A stretch of DNA of 50,367 nucleotides, from IMG/VR virus record IMGVR_UViG_3300001683_000019, positions 1 through 50,367 of that record, one strand, 5' to 3'. The position numbers and the translations under genes were made by a program. Under the pieces are notes generated by a model. The model saw nothing but the letters and a program-made list of their open reading frames with translations, was not told the DNA's origin and ran no database searches. This DNA comes from a virus. Positions 16,163 through 25,732 of the stretch are shown here, piece after piece. How positions within the stretch are numbered: the stretch's first letter is position 1; each line of letters opens with the position of its first letter.

Positions 16163-17788
16163 ATGACTGCATTTTATACGAACGTAACACGCTCTGGAAA
16201 CTCTATATTATACCGTGGTATTGAAAACGGTGAACGAGTCCAGAAGAAAATCAAATATCAACCCACCCACTACATCTTTTCTAAAAAGAAATCAAAATAT
16301 AAATCCCTCTATGGTGATACTGTATCGCCTGTAGTCTTTGCTGATATGCGAGACGCGACGGAATTCCGCAAGAAGTATAAGGACGTCTCCAACTTCACAG
16401 TATATGGAATGGAGAATTATGTCTTCCAGTTCATCAGTGATGCGTTTCCTAAAGACGTTAAATTCGAGAAGGATCTTGTTAACATAACAACAATAGATAT
16501 CGAGGTCGCCACTGCCCAGTATGTACACTCTGGAAAGAAGATTGTTAAAGTTAGAAAAAAAACCGAGTTAATGATGAGTCTCGCCGAAGTGAGACAGAAC
16601 GAAGATGATTATGAAGTGTGGGATGAATCTAAAAAGGAATGGGTCGCATATAATGAATCTAAGTATGATGAAATGGAAGGTACGGGATTTCCTGAACCTA
16701 ATAGCGCAAGTAATGAAGTTACGGCAATTTGCTGTAAGAGTAATCTTAGCGAAACGTACTTTGTCTGGGCACTGGACGACTACGATCCTACCAAGAATGA
16801 AAAGGATGTCACATTCTTTCGGTGTGAAACTGAGTTGGATCTTCTTATGTCTTTCGTTGGATGGTGGAGTTCTGCTCCCAATATGCCTGATATTGTTACT
16901 GGATGGAATTCTAAACTCTTTGACATCAAGTATCTTGTTAATAGAATAACGAATCTGATAGGTATCGAGACTGCCAAGCGTCTATCGCCATGGGGTATGG
17001 TTGATGAACGCGTCACGCGCGTACAGTTAGGCAAATCATACCAAGAGGACTATTATTACGAACTGCGCGGCATTACGCAACTAGACTATCAGGAACTGTT
17101 CCTGAAGTTTGGTGTGCTCATCTACGGGCGACAAGAACGATACTCACTGGATCATATTGCCCAACAGGTACTAGGTCGAAAGAAGATCGACTACGGTGAG
17201 TACGGAACACTTCACGCCCTATACAAAGAGAACCATCAGTTGTTCATCGATTACAACATCGAAGACTGTGCATTGGTCGAGGGTATTGATAGCGAAACAG
17301 AATTAATCGATCTGGTCATGACGCTTTCATATAAGGCGAAATGTACCTATAGTGATGCGTTAGGAACTACAGGCATATGGGATGCTGTAATCTATAACGA
17401 ACTGAAGCAACAGGACATTGTGATCCCACCTAAGATTCATAAGACAGGCGATAAGATCGTTGGTGGATATGTCAAAGATCCAGTAATCGGGTTGAGTAAA
17501 CATGTCGCTTCTTTCGATTACGAAAGTCTGTATCCTAATATCATGGTGCAGTACAACATATCACCAGAGACCATGGTCGATATCAGTCAGGGTGGTGATG
17601 TAACGATCACTGCCAACTCCGCCCGCTTCCGACGGGATGCAGAGGGCATCTTCCCTCAGGTGATCAAGAAGTTCTATGGTGACAGGCGCGATGCGAAGAG
17701 ACGGAAACTCGATGCCCAACAACAATTGATTGAGATAGAAAAGGCAATCGCAAAATTGTATGAGTCTGGAAAACTAAATGAATTATGA
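16163..17788 (+). CDS. 43: DNA polymerase gp43, N-terminal part (exonuclease and palm N-half)
   Basis: 541 residues of a family B polymerase. The N-terminal MTAFYTNV matches family starts. 3'-5' exonuclease motifs: Exo I with D112 and E114 (TIDIEVA), Exo [14 protein letters not shown], Exo [12 protein letters not shown]. Polymerase motif A is DYESLYP (residues 452-458), followed by a [14 protein letters not shown] fingers helix. The frame ends at TGA 17786, within the fingers, and the rest of the enzyme continues in another frame from 17778. No Shine-Dalgarno is visible; a promoter -10 lies 6 nt upstream. Confidence 0.92.
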   Translation: MTAFYTNVTRSGNSILYRGIENGERVQKKIKYQPTHYIFSKKKSKYKSLYGDTVSPVVFADMRDATEFRKKYKDVSNFTVYGMENYVFQFISDAFPKDVKFEKDLVNITTIDIEVATAQYVHSGKKIVKVRKKTELMMSLAEVRQNEDDYEVWDESKKEWVAYNESKYDEMEGTGFPEPNSASNEVTAICCKSNLSETYFVWALDDYDPTKNEKDVTFFRCETELDLLMSFVGWWSSAPNMPDIVTGWNSKLFDIKYLVNRITNLIGIETAKRLSPWGMVDERVTRVQLGKSYQEDYYYELRGITQLDYQELFLKFGVLIYGRQERYSLDHIAQQVLGRKKIDYGEYGTLHALYKENHQLFIDYNIEDCALVEGIDSETELIDLVMTLSYKAKCTYSDALGTTGIWDAVIYNELKQQDIVIPPKIHKTGDKIVGGYVKDPVIGLSKHVASFDYESLYPNIMVQYNISPETMVDISQGGDVTITANSARFRRDAEGIFPQVIKKFYGDRRDAKRRKLDAQQQLIEIEKAIAKLYESGKLNEL

Positions 17789-18863
17789 TGATATGACGCT
17801 CGAGGAACTAGAACTTCTTCGGGATGAGACTAAGACAGAAATTTCTGTTGCTGATAACCAGCAGATGGCAGTGAAAATTTTGCTCAATTCACTTTTCGGT
17901 AGTTGTGCCAACCAATATTTCAGATATTTTAATAGTACCCTGGCAGAGTCGGTGACGGTGAGTGGTCAACGTGCTATTCTCTTCGCCGAGGCAGCGATCA
18001 ATAAGGAGATGAATAAACTCCTAGAGACGACCGATGATGATTATGTGATTGCGATTGATACCGACTCGTTGTATGTCAACATGCATCCGTTGGTTGAAAA
18101 GTTCGAACCTAAAAACAGTATTAACTTTCTTGATAAGATTTGTAGTACACATTTCGCTGCTTGTCTGGAGAGTGCCTGTCAGAAACTATCAGACGCCACT
18201 AATGCATACGAGAACCGTATGATAATGGAGCGCGAGGTAATCGCATCATCAGGAATATGGACAGCAAAGAAACGATACATACTTCGCGTACATGATAACG
18301 AGGGTGTCCGATACGATAAACCCAAACTGAAGATCATGGGCATCGAGGCAATCAAGTCATCGACACCTCAGATCTGTCGTGATAAATTTCTAGAACTGTT
18401 CGAGATCATAATGGACGATGACGAGATTCTAACTCAGGAGTTTATTGCAGAATTCAAAAAGTTGTTCAAGACACTAGAACCGGAGGCAATCGCCTTTCCT
18501 CGTTCGGTGTCGAATGTTCGTAAGTACCATGATAGAAAGTATATCTATGGTAAAGGAACGCCTATACACTCGCGTGGTGCGTTACTGTACAATCACCACA
18601 TCAAGAAGAATCGACTAGACAAGAAGTATGAATTGATCAAGGACGGTGAGAAGATAAAGTTCATTTATCTGAAGCAACCGAACCCGATCAAAGAAAATGT
18701 TGTGACTTTTCCGCAAATTTTACCGCCAGAGTTGAAATTGCATGGTCATATAGACTATAATACTATGTATGAGAAAACTTTTCTCGATGGTCTAAAACCT
18801 ATCCTAGATTCCCTAGGGTGGACTGCCGAGGAAGTATCTACGCTGGATGCGTTTTTTGTATGA
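17778..18863 (+). CDS. 43: DNA polymerase gp43, C-terminal part (fingers/palm/thumb)
   Basis: 361 residues continuing the polymerase without a visible gap: motif [10 protein letters not shown] (33-41), motif C IDTDSLY with catalytic Asp 94 and 96, the KKRY motif, and a C-terminal TLDAFFV that fits the clamp-binding tail bound by gp45. A TAA immediately precedes its ATG in this frame, and the ATG overlaps the end of the first part by 11 nt. So either two subunits assemble, as described for some T4-like phages with split gene 43, or +1 frameshifting or a sequence error is involved. Confidence 0.92.
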   Translation: MNYDDMTLEELELLRDETKTEISVADNQQMAVKILLNSLFGSCANQYFRYFNSTLAESVTVSGQRAILFAEAAINKEMNKLLETTDDDYVIAIDTDSLYVNMHPLVEKFEPKNSINFLDKICSTHFAACLESACQKLSDATNAYENRMIMEREVIASSGIWTAKKRYILRVHDNEGVRYDKPKLKIMGIEAIKSSTPQICRDKFLELFEIIMDDDEILTQEFIAEFKKLFKTLEPEAIAFPRSVSNVRKYHDRKYIYGKGTPIHSRGALLYNHHIKKNRLDKKYELIKDGEKIKFIYLKQPNPIKENVVTFPQILPPELKLHGHIDYNTMYEKTFLDGLKPILDSLGWTAEEVSTLDAFFV

Positions 18864-19795
18864 AATATGTACTGACATTATTTAAGAACAGATTTGATAC
18901 CGCGACAACTAATACGTTTGCGTTTGATGATTTTGAGGACTTTGAGAGGATTCTGTATGATCTTCATGCTCTATCTACAACAAAGAAAAAAGCGCCACTT
19001 ATGTCTTCCGCAACGTATGTACCCACGGACAAGCGCGCAAACAGAAATGTTGTTAAGTGGGCAGGATGGTGCGCAATGGATGTGGACAGTTTTATTGTAG
19101 ACTGTACCGACGATCTAAATGCGCTTCAAGATGCACTCCATAGTATATGTGGTGAGTACACCTTTGTGTGTTACTCGACGGCGTCCTCTACCCGGGCACA
19201 CCCGAAGTTCAGGTTAGTGTTTCCGCTAACTAAAGACATCGAAGCAAATAAGATCAAACACTTCTGGTATGCGCTCAACAAACAGGTACAGGATATAGGC
19301 GATGCCCAGACTAAGGATCTATCTCGAATGTTTTATATTCCAGGTCAGTATCCAGATGCGTTCAATTTCATCTACACAAATCATGGTAAACCTGTTAATC
19401 CAGATGGTCTGATGCGAAAATGGGAATACAGAGAACCTTCTGGTAATAGTTTCCTTGATCGTTTACCTGAAGAAATGAAAGAACAGATAATCGCATATCG
19501 AAAAGAACAGATGACAAATACAGATATCGTCTGGACTTCGTATCGCGACTGTCCGTTTTTTCCTAAGAAACTGGCGTCTGAGTATAGGGCGATATCGGGC
19601 ACCGGGTGGTATCATAAGATGTACCAGATCATGATCGCCACAGCAGGCAATGCTATAGCGAAGGAGTACCCTATCACGGCAAGAGAAATCACAGCGATGT
19701 GTAAGCAACTCGACGCCGAGACAGGTAACTGGTATGAAGATAGACCGCTTGAACTCGAAGCGACTGGAGCAATAGAATATGTTTACAGGAATTAA
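18860..19795 (+). CDS. primase-like protein, possible archaeo-eukaryotic (AEP/PrimPol) type
   Basis: 311 residues from the ATG overlapping the polymerase stop (ATGA). [11 protein letters not shown] motif (Asp-x-Asp near residues 74-76) is followed by [21 protein letters not shown], with the Ser/His/Arg pattern of VirE-N/PrimPol-like AEP domains, and an [10 protein letters not shown] block. T4 uses a DnaG-type gp61 primase and none is seen in this window. Location between gp43 and UvsX/gp41 supports replication priming, but activity is inferred from weak motifs. The C-terminal part is helical. Confidence 0.6.
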   Translation: MKYVLTLFKNRFDTATTNTFAFDDFEDFERILYDLHALSTTKKKAPLMSSATYVPTDKRANRNVVKWAGWCAMDVDSFIVDCTDDLNALQDALHSICGEYTFVCYSTASSTRAHPKFRLVFPLTKDIEANKIKHFWYALNKQVQDIGDAQTKDLSRMFYIPGQYPDAFNFIYTNHGKPVNPDGLMRKWEYREPSGNSFLDRLPEEMKEQIIAYRKEQMTNTDIVWTSYRDCPFFPKKLASEYRAISGTGWYHKMYQIMIATAGNAIAKEYPITAREITAMCKQLDAETGNWYEDRPLELEATGAIEYVYRN

Positions 19796-19797
19796 TA

Positions 19798-20205
19798 ATG
19801 GATAAGATTTTCAAGGACGTGAGTGGCGTTAATCGAATTCGACCATTAAGGAAGGAAGATGATGTGGTGTTTTTCGACCACGAGACATTAGAACCTAAAT
19901 GTTCGTTCAATGCATGCGTGACGAAGTTTAAGTTGAAGAAATATGAAACTGCGATGTTCCCAAAATGGATGCATGAGTTAAATCCCAACGTAGGATTTAT
20001 TTTCGAACAACACGTATTCGTGTGTGACGAATGTGGACAAGAGCAGAGCAACAGGAAAGCAAGATCGCTCACAATAAAGAATTATGATCAAAGTATAGCA
20101 TGTGGAAACACATGTAAATTAGGTGAGTGGAAGGGACATATCACTGATCCTGCTGGATCAATAGACGAAAGAATCAAAATGCAAAAATCAAATAAGAGGA
20201 AGTAA
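19798..20205 (+). CDS. putative zinc-binding protein in replication operon
   Basis: 135 residues. Cys motifs CSFNAC (about 38-43), CDEC (about 77-80) and CGNTC (about 101-105) could form one or two zinc sites. Basic C-terminus. It lies between the primase-like gene and uvsX with 1-2 bp gaps, so it is likely translated with them. No named family recognised. Confidence 0.6.
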   Translation: MDKIFKDVSGVNRIRPLRKEDDVVFFDHETLEPKCSFNACVTKFKLKKYETAMFPKWMHELNPNVGFIFEQHVFVCDECGQEQSNRKARSLTIKNYDQSIACGNTCKLGEWKGHITDPAGSIDERIKMQKSNKRK

Positions 20206-20206
20206 C

Positions 20207-21250
20207 ATGTCGTTAATGGCAAAAATGAAAAAGAATTCGAAACTTAAGGATACAGAGGTTCTTACGGACTCAAAGATATTCACAAAAGTATCATGCGCAA
20301 CAGACGTTCCGATGTTGAACGTGGCGCTATCTGGTTCACTTGACGGTGGACTGGTATCGGGTCTGACTGTGCTTGCGGGTGAATCAAAACACTTCAAAAC
20401 ATCGTTCGCTCTTAAGATGGCAGCGGCATATCTGATCAAGCATGATGATGCCATTCTGATGTTCTATGACACAGAGTTTGGATCACCACAATCATACTTC
20501 GAATCGTTTGGTATCGATACGGATAGAGTGCTACACTCACCTGTTAGAAATATCGAAGAATTGAAGTTTGATTTGATCTCGCAACTTGAGACCATTTCAC
20601 GAGATGACCATGTAATCATCATCATTGATTCTATTGGTAACTCTGCATCCAAGAAGGAACTACAAGATGCGCTGGACGAAAAGTCGGTCGCAGATATGAC
20701 CCGAGCGAAGGCACTCAAGGGTTTGTTTCGTATGATAACTCCATACCTAACACTGAATGATATCCCAATGATCGCAGTCAACCACATCTACAAAGAGATA
20801 GGTCTGTTTCCTAAGAACATTGTATCGGGCGGCACAGGAATTTATTACTCCTCTGACAATATCTGGATAATCGGTCGTCGTCAGATCAAAGAAGGTACCG
20901 AAGTGACAGGATACGATTTTGTTATCAACATTGAGAAGTCACGATTCTTGCGCGAGAAGGTCAAGATACCTATCACAGTTTCGTATGATGGTGGTATTGA
21001 AAAGTATAGTGGGTTACTCGACACTGCGATGGCAGGTGGATTCGTTATCAAACCTAAAAACGGTTGGTATCAAAAGATAGATGTCGAGACAGGTGAACTC
21101 ATCGAGAAAAACTATCGGAAGAAAGATACTGACAACGCCGAGTTCTGGGATGCTATTTTAGCATCAGACAAATTCAATGATTTCATCAAAGAGTCTTTTC
21201 AGCTTAACGGCACTAATGTTAATGTTGAGATCGTTCCTGCTGGGGAATAG
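20207..21250 (+). CDS. uvsX: UvsX recombinase (RecA-like)
   Basis: 347 residues (T4 UvsX 391). P-loop GESKHFKTS at 58-66, the UvsX variant of Walker A, LMFYDTEFG and a Walker B VIIIIDSIGN, then the MIAVNHIYKE segment. It forms filaments on single-stranded DNA for strand exchange, loaded by UvsY. AGGAAG precedes the ATG. Followed after one base by a small gene and then gp41. Confidence 0.93.
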   Translation: MSLMAKMKKNSKLKDTEVLTDSKIFTKVSCATDVPMLNVALSGSLDGGLVSGLTVLAGESKHFKTSFALKMAAAYLIKHDDAILMFYDTEFGSPQSYFESFGIDTDRVLHSPVRNIEELKFDLISQLETISRDDHVIIIIDSIGNSASKKELQDALDEKSVADMTRAKALKGLFRMITPYLTLNDIPMIAVNHIYKEIGLFPKNIVSGGTGIYYSSDNIWIIGRRQIKEGTEVTGYDFVINIEKSRFLREKVKIPITVSYDGGIEKYSGLLDTAMAGGFVIKPKNGWYQKIDVETGELIEKNYRKKDTDNAEFWDAILASDKFNDFIKESFQLNGTNVNVEIVPAGE

Positions 21251-21251
21251 A

Positions 21252-21527
21252 ATGAAGGACTTAGTCGAGAATGAAGACTTCGTTTTGGTACCGAACGAGG
21301 ATGACGGATGGAATATCCGCTTCCTCAAAGGACATCTGGCAGAAGTGGTGATTGGAGATATAGTTATTCAACCCAACATCAAGACAAAGAACACCAGTTT
21401 CTCATTTAAGGTTAAATATACCCCGGATTCAGATATTACAACCGATAACATTGAATTACAACAAAAAGTGGCGTATACTATTACTTCACTTGCTAATTCT
21501 GAGAGTCTCCAAGTAAAACAAAAATGA
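21252..21527 (+). CDS. small conserved protein between uvsX and gp41
   Basis: 91 residues from the ATG at 21252, one base after the uvsX stop. Acidic, predicted all-beta (VLVPNEDDGWNIRFLKG, EVVIGDIVIQPNI). Its 3' end overlaps gp41 by ATGA. In T4, small gene 40 lies here, but I see no clear similarity. Function unknown. Confidence 0.65.
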   Translation: MKDLVENEDFVLVPNEDDGWNIRFLKGHLAEVVIGDIVIQPNIKTKNTSFSFKVKYTPDSDITTDNIELQQKVAYTITSLANSESLQVKQK

Positions 21528-22915
21528 CAAATGAAATACAGCAAATCATATTACGGAACACGCTCACCAACGAACCGTTCATGCGGAAGACTATTCCGTT
21601 TATCGAACCAGAATACTTCGACGTGTTTCATAAGAAGTTGTTTGTACAGATAGCGAAATTCGTTGCCAAGTATAATAGACTTCCTACTCAGGAATCATTC
21701 CTCCTCGAAGTAACAGAGAACCGGTCCCTGAACGATTCAGAGTTCGAACAGACTCTGAGTATCGCTGATGACCTGTTCACGCCCAAAGAAGAGAACATGG
21801 ATTGGTTGCTTGATCAAACTGAAGCCTGGTGTAAGGACAGAGCGGTTTACAACGCTCTCATGGAGTCTATGCTGGTTTATGATGGCAAGCATAAGACTCT
21901 AACAAAGAACGCGTTACCAGACATCCTCCAGAAGGCACTGGGTGTTTCTTTCGACCCGAACATAGGTCATGACTATTTCGGAGATGTTGAAAGTCGTTAT
22001 GAGTTCTATCATGAAGATCTATCGCGAATTCCTTTTGATCTAGAAATGCTTAACAAGATCACCAAGAATGGTTTCGCTACCAAGACGCTTAATGTCTGGA
22101 TGGCCGGGCCCGGTGTCGGTAAGAGTATGATGATGTGTCACCAAGCAGCAGCTGCAATTTCAGAGGGTAGGAATGTTTTATACATAACAATGGAAATGGC
22201 AGAAGAGAAAATCGCGGAACGAATCGATGCCAATCTTCTTGACATTTCACTAGATCAAATAGAGAATCTACCCAAGAAGATGTTCATTGATCGGGTAAAT
22301 GCGTTATCTATTAAGACACAAGGTCAATTGATTGTAAAGGAATACCCCACAGGACAAGCGCACTCGAATCATTTCCGCGCACTCCTGAATGAATTATTTC
22401 TGAAGAAGAGTTTCAAACCAGATATCGTTTTTATAGACTATCTAAATATATGTACGTCTGCGCGAATGAAGATGGGTGGTTCTGTTAACACCTATATATT
22501 CATGAAGTCAGTTGCCGAAGAACTTCGCGGTCTGGGTGTTGAGTTTGAAGTTCCTGTCGTTACGGCAACGCAGGTAAATCGAATTGGTTATGGTAGTTCA
22601 GATCCTGGAATGGATGATACGAGTGAGAGTTTTGGTGTACCGGCAACTGCTGATTTTATGTGCGCGCTGGTGACGTCAGATGAATTGGAAGAACTCGGAC
22701 AGATTATGGTGATACAACTTAAGAATCGATATCGTGATCTCAATAAAAACAAGAGGTTTTGTTTGGGCATCAAAAAGGATAAGATGCGATTTCACGATGT
22801 TGATAATACCATACAACCGGTTGTTTCTGCTACGGAGGATACCGGACCAGTATTTGATAATTCATCGACAGGGCGACGTATCTCTGGTGAAAAATTCGAT
22901 TCGATTCTAGTATAG
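21524..22915 (+). CDS. 41: gp41 replicative helicase (DnaB-like)
   Basis: 463 residues (T4 gp41 475). N-terminal helical primase-interaction domain, then a RecA-type core with Walker A GPGVGKS at 195-201, Walker B DIVFIDYLNI, VVTATQVNR (motif H3) and IQLKNRYRDLNKNKRF with arginine-finger region. Hexameric 5'-3' helicase of the replication fork, partner of the primase. ATGA-coupled to the previous gene. Confidence 0.93.
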   Translation: MTNEIQQIILRNTLTNEPFMRKTIPFIEPEYFDVFHKKLFVQIAKFVAKYNRLPTQESFLLEVTENRSLNDSEFEQTLSIADDLFTPKEENMDWLLDQTEAWCKDRAVYNALMESMLVYDGKHKTLTKNALPDILQKALGVSFDPNIGHDYFGDVESRYEFYHEDLSRIPFDLEMLNKITKNGFATKTLNVWMAGPGVGKSMMMCHQAAAAISEGRNVLYITMEMAEEKIAERIDANLLDISLDQIENLPKKMFIDRVNALSIKTQGQLIVKEYPTGQAHSNHFRALLNELFLKKSFKPDIVFIDYLNICTSARMKMGGSVNTYIFMKSVAEELRGLGVEFEVPVVTATQVNRIGYGSSDPGMDDTSESFGVPATADFMCALVTSDELEELGQIMVIQLKNRYRDLNKNKRFCLGIKKDKMRFHDVDNTIQPVVSATEDTGPVFDNSSTGRRISGEKFDSILV

Positions 22916-22924
22916 GAGAACAAC

Positions 22925-23149
22925 ATGGATCCATTATGGCAAACGTTATTAACAATAGTATGCATGTCAGCAACGTACATATGGGGAAGACGCGTAGGTT
23001 TTTATGTAGGCATAGACGAGATGCAAAAGATCTGTTTGGTTGCGTTTAATAAAACAGACATGTATCTTGACAATGACGATATGATCACATTAGTTTTCAT
23101 CGATGCTGATGGAAAGGAATGGAGATCTACCCATGCCTTCAAATCATAG
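22925..23149 (+). CDS. small membrane-anchored protein
   Basis: 74 residues with AGGAG nine nt upstream. N-terminal hydrophobic segment (LLTIVCMSATYIWGRRVGFYVG) followed by an acidic soluble part containing DNDDMITLVFIDADGKEW. Overlaps the hydrolase gene by 17 nt. Function unknown. Confidence 0.6.
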   Translation: MDPLWQTLLTIVCMSATYIWGRRVGFYVGIDEMQKICLVAFNKTDMYLDNDDMITLVFIDADGKEWRSTHAFKS

Positions 23150-23768
23150 ACTTCAACCAATAGAAACGAGTCTACTCGTTCTCTTTATCCTGGCGATGAT
23201 CATCATCGACAGAACTCGACCAGATCCAGTGGAGACGGTAGTAGATGTACCCGCTTCAATCGAAAACATAATCGTCACTCCTCCGAACCCTTCGAAACAT
23301 GAAGTCGATGCTAATGAAGTGCATTGTCTAGCACTCAATATCTGGCATGAGTCGCGGGGCACGTCACTGATGGATCAACTATCGGTCGCGCACGTAACTA
23401 AGAACCGAGAGTTGAGTTCAAAGTATCCGAGTGGTATATGTGATGTTGTGTTCCAAGGCAAGCACGCCAAGAACAGTAATGGTCAATCGTATCCTCTAAG
23501 GTACAAGTGCCAGTTCAGTTGGTACTGTGACGGACGTTCGGATAAGATTAGACTGACAGACGACAGAGGTGTGGTCATTAAAGATAATGTTAAACTCTGG
23601 GAATCTATTCAACACATGTCGTTCGATGTACTGGCAGGATATACGGAAGATCCTACTGACGGTGCGACTCATTATATGAATCCAAGAATAGTGAAGCATA
23701 TACCGCGATGGGCAAGAGAGTTTGTCATGGTACATGAAACAACCGGACATAAATTTTATAGAATGTGA
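23133..23768 (+). CDS. SleB-type cell wall hydrolase with membrane anchor
   Basis: 211 residues from the ATG at 23133, which has GGAG upstream. N-terminal signal-anchor (SLLVLFILAMIIID), a Pro/Val-rich linker, then the SleB/CwlJ hydrolase pattern: CLALNIWHESRG with the catalytic-type Glu, VAHVTKNR, CDVVFQG, CQFSWYCDG and GATHYMNP. It should cleave peptidoglycan (lytic transglycosylase or amidase class) in the periplasm, for lysis or wall remodelling. Unusually it is placed directly after the helicase. Confidence 0.85.
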   Translation: MPSNHRLQPIETSLLVLFILAMIIIDRTRPDPVETVVDVPASIENIIVTPPNPSKHEVDANEVHCLALNIWHESRGTSLMDQLSVAHVTKNRELSSKYPSGICDVVFQGKHAKNSNGQSYPLRYKCQFSWYCDGRSDKIRLTDDRGVVIKDNVKLWESIQHMSFDVLAGYTEDPTDGATHYMNPRIVKHIPRWAREFVMVHETTGHKFYRM

Positions 23769-23954
23769 ATGAAGACTCATAAACTCCAACGAAAACAGTA
23801 CAGTACTTTACTATCAGTCCAGAAAGAGATACTTGAAAGTGGGATAGAGAAAGTGTTAGAATTTAATGGATACGAACTGATAACTAACAGAGGACAATAT
23901 GGTCTCTATGACGGTGAAGTGACGTTTACTAAGAAAACAAAGAAGGGTAAGTGA
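23769..23954 (+). CDS. hypothetical small basic protein
   Basis: 61 residues starting immediately after the hydrolase stop. Lys-rich, with ELITNRGQYGLYDGEVTFTKK forming a likely beta hairpin. Function unknown. Confidence 0.55.
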   Translation: MKTHKLQRKQYSTLLSVQKEILESGIEKVLEFNGYELITNRGQYGLYDGEVTFTKKTKKGK

Positions 23955-23956
23955 TA

Positions 23957-25261
23957 ATGGTAAGAGATTTAAAAGAAATGGAAGACTTCATCAAAGTACA
24001 GTATGAAGAATTTCTAGATACGGAAAACTTTGAGACCGATTTCACTGAAGACCAAGTTCGTCAGATGATCATCGAAGATCTTTCAGTCACCTCTCAAATG
24101 AGTGTAGAAGAATATACACTATACCGTAAGTATCAGGAGATCCATTCCAAATATCCGTCAGCACAGGTCAACACCTTGTTCGGTGAAGAATGGCAAATGA
24201 ATGATGTCAATCAGGCTCGCATGATTCGTGAACTTCGTTCAAAGATCTGGATGCCGAACACGCCTGAAGATTATGCCAATCTAGATATTGAGATGATCTG
24301 TACCGATGATATGACTGTCCCAGACCGCAAGACTGGTATGACCGGTATTAATATCTGGAACTGTGTTCGTACCTTCACATCTACAATGATCAATAACTCC
24401 AACATTGGTCGTAATCTACATTTTCTTATTCGTGATCGAGCCAGTGACTCGTATCTCGGAGTTGTTTGTATTACAGGCGATTTTATGGATCTAAAACCTC
24501 GTGATAACTTTATCGGTTGGGACCGTGAGTATAAGACTCATTCAGGTAAGCTAAACAATTCGTGTATCGGAAGCACAATTGTTCCACTACAACCACTAGG
24601 TTTCAATTACACTGGTGGCAAACTGCTAGCCTTACTCTGTCTATCCGATGACGTGCAAAATATATGGAAGAAAAAATACGGTGACACCCTTGTCTCTGTC
24701 ACTACTACTTCCCTGTACGGTAAGAATAAGGCTGGTGGTTTGTCACAGTACGATAATCTTAAGTATTGGAAAAAGATGGGATTTTCATCTGGTTCAATCT
24801 CGTATGAAATGAAGAAACCCGTAGAGCGCGCTGCCTTGGAGTTCTTCAAGGTAAATGATACTGAAAGATATTTTCTGCACTATGTTGCAAAGCGAGCCGA
24901 TGGCATGTCATACAAACGTGACCATCGAAATCGATACCGGTCCCGAATGTTTTCATGGTTGAAGATACCAAAAGATATCGTTCGTTCGGATCATGAGCGC
25001 GGCATTTACTACTCGCCTCTGTATAGTAATACTTGTGAGTTCTTACGTGGTGAGATTGCAGAAGATCAGTTGATTAAATCTTTCGATACCTCAACCGAAT
25101 ACCTGACTTCAATGTGGAAGGACAAGTATGCCCGCAAACGCATCAACAGCCTTATTAAGAATGACCGCACCAATTTAGAAGAGACTCTGTTCTATGATGA
25201 CATCTGTTTTATGTCATGGGATGAGACAAAAGATAAGTATCTGGCTGCTGTCGGTCGATAG
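23957..25261 (+). CDS. DUF4338 / DruA-like protein
   Basis: 434 residues from ATG 23957 (AAGG at good spacing; a GTG at 23951 is too close). The centre reads like DUF4338, the core of the Druantia component DruA: NLHFLIRDRASDSYLGVV, FIGWDREYKTHSGKLNNSCIGSTIV (in the family: IGW, then VVNNSRFLI-like), LLALLCLSDDVQNIWKKKYGD and VTTTSLYG...YWKKMGFSSGS. N- and C-terminal extensions are unlike bacterial DruA. The DruA biochemistry is not established to my knowledge. In a phage it may serve in competition or host interference. It has no other Druantia gene beside it. Confidence 0.65.
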   Translation: MVRDLKEMEDFIKVQYEEFLDTENFETDFTEDQVRQMIIEDLSVTSQMSVEEYTLYRKYQEIHSKYPSAQVNTLFGEEWQMNDVNQARMIRELRSKIWMPNTPEDYANLDIEMICTDDMTVPDRKTGMTGINIWNCVRTFTSTMINNSNIGRNLHFLIRDRASDSYLGVVCITGDFMDLKPRDNFIGWDREYKTHSGKLNNSCIGSTIVPLQPLGFNYTGGKLLALLCLSDDVQNIWKKKYGDTLVSVTTTSLYGKNKAGGLSQYDNLKYWKKMGFSSGSISYEMKKPVERAALEFFKVNDTERYFLHYVAKRADGMSYKRDHRNRYRSRMFSWLKIPKDIVRSDHERGIYYSPLYSNTCEFLRGEIAEDQLIKSFDTSTEYLTSMWKDKYARKRINSLIKNDRTNLEETLFYDDICFMSWDETKDKYLAAVGR

Positions 25262-25281
25262 ATAAAATCGAAAACTTTGCG

Positions 25282-25530
25282 ATGAAAACAATAGTCCACG
25301 TTAATCAGCATCACATTAAAGCAAATGCGAAGGGTGATGATTTGCCTGTTCTCACTGTCAAAGACTACAAGCAAAACCGCAGGGGCAACACTGCTATTAT
25401 TCGCGACAACGATGGCAGCGAGATTGGCCGATTTGTCTACAGTCCAGACAAACCACTTAGTTGTGGTGCAAAGGTCTGGTTTGAAACATATAATAGTGTG
25501 GAGATTAAGACAGAGCGAAATTCTCTTTAG
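25282..25530 (+). CDS. small conserved T4-like phage protein
   Basis: 82 residues beginning MKTIVHVNQHHIKAN and containing PVLTVKDYKQNR and VYSPDKPLSCGAKVW, a pattern I recall from cyanophage genomes as a conserved small protein of unknown function. Predicted beta-barrel-like. It abuts the early promoter region that starts right after its stop. Confidence 0.7.
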   Translation: MKTIVHVNQHHIKANAKGDDLPVLTVKDYKQNRRGNTAIIRDNDGSEIGRFVYSPDKPLSCGAKVWFETYNSVEIKTERNSL

Positions 25531-25580
25531 AAATCAACGACTTACAAACACTTGACCTTTTCGTGGGTATCAACGATAAT
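25531..25580 (+). promoter_or_regulatory. early promoter P3
   Basis: AAATCAACGACTTA at 25531-25544, -35 TTGACC 25552-25557, 17-bp spacer, -10 GATAAT 25575-25580. The spacer and leader differ from the other copies, but the box and spacing are kept. No gene lies between P3 and P4. Confidence 0.75.
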
Positions 25581-25590
25581 TCTAATTCAT

Positions 25591-25664
25591 GTTGATTTAA
25601 TTGAGAGAGGGAACGATATTGCTATCAATTGCTATGTTCTCTGTATTTTCTCAATTAAATCAAC
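25591..25664 (+). repeat. 16-bp perfect inverted repeat between tandem early promoters
   Basis: GTTGATTTAATTGAGA at 25591-25606 is exactly complementary to 25649-25664, with 42 nt between (containing ATTGCTAT twice). The left arm begins at about +4 of the P3 transcript and the right arm includes half of the P4 upstream box, so a P3 RNA would fold into a long hairpin. Confidence 0.7.
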
Positions 25665-25706
25665 GACTTATAAACTGTTGTTATTTTAATCGAAATCGAC
25701 GATAAT
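25657..25706 (+). promoter_or_regulatory. early promoter P4 (peptidase-VWA gene)
   Basis: AAATCAACGACTTA 25657-25670, -35 TTGTTA 25678-25683, 17-bp spacer, -10 GATAAT 25701-25706, then the leader ATTAGAGAAGAAG shared with P1. Confidence 0.8.
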
Positions 25707-25732
25707 AGTTATATAACGAATTAGAGAAGAAG

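Noticed and set aside
25282-25664. CRISPR-like array from the repeated AAATCAACGACTTA sequences
   Set aside because: Copies are dispersed over 29 kb and each fits a -35/-10 promoter with fixed geometry; there are no regular spacers and no Cas genes.
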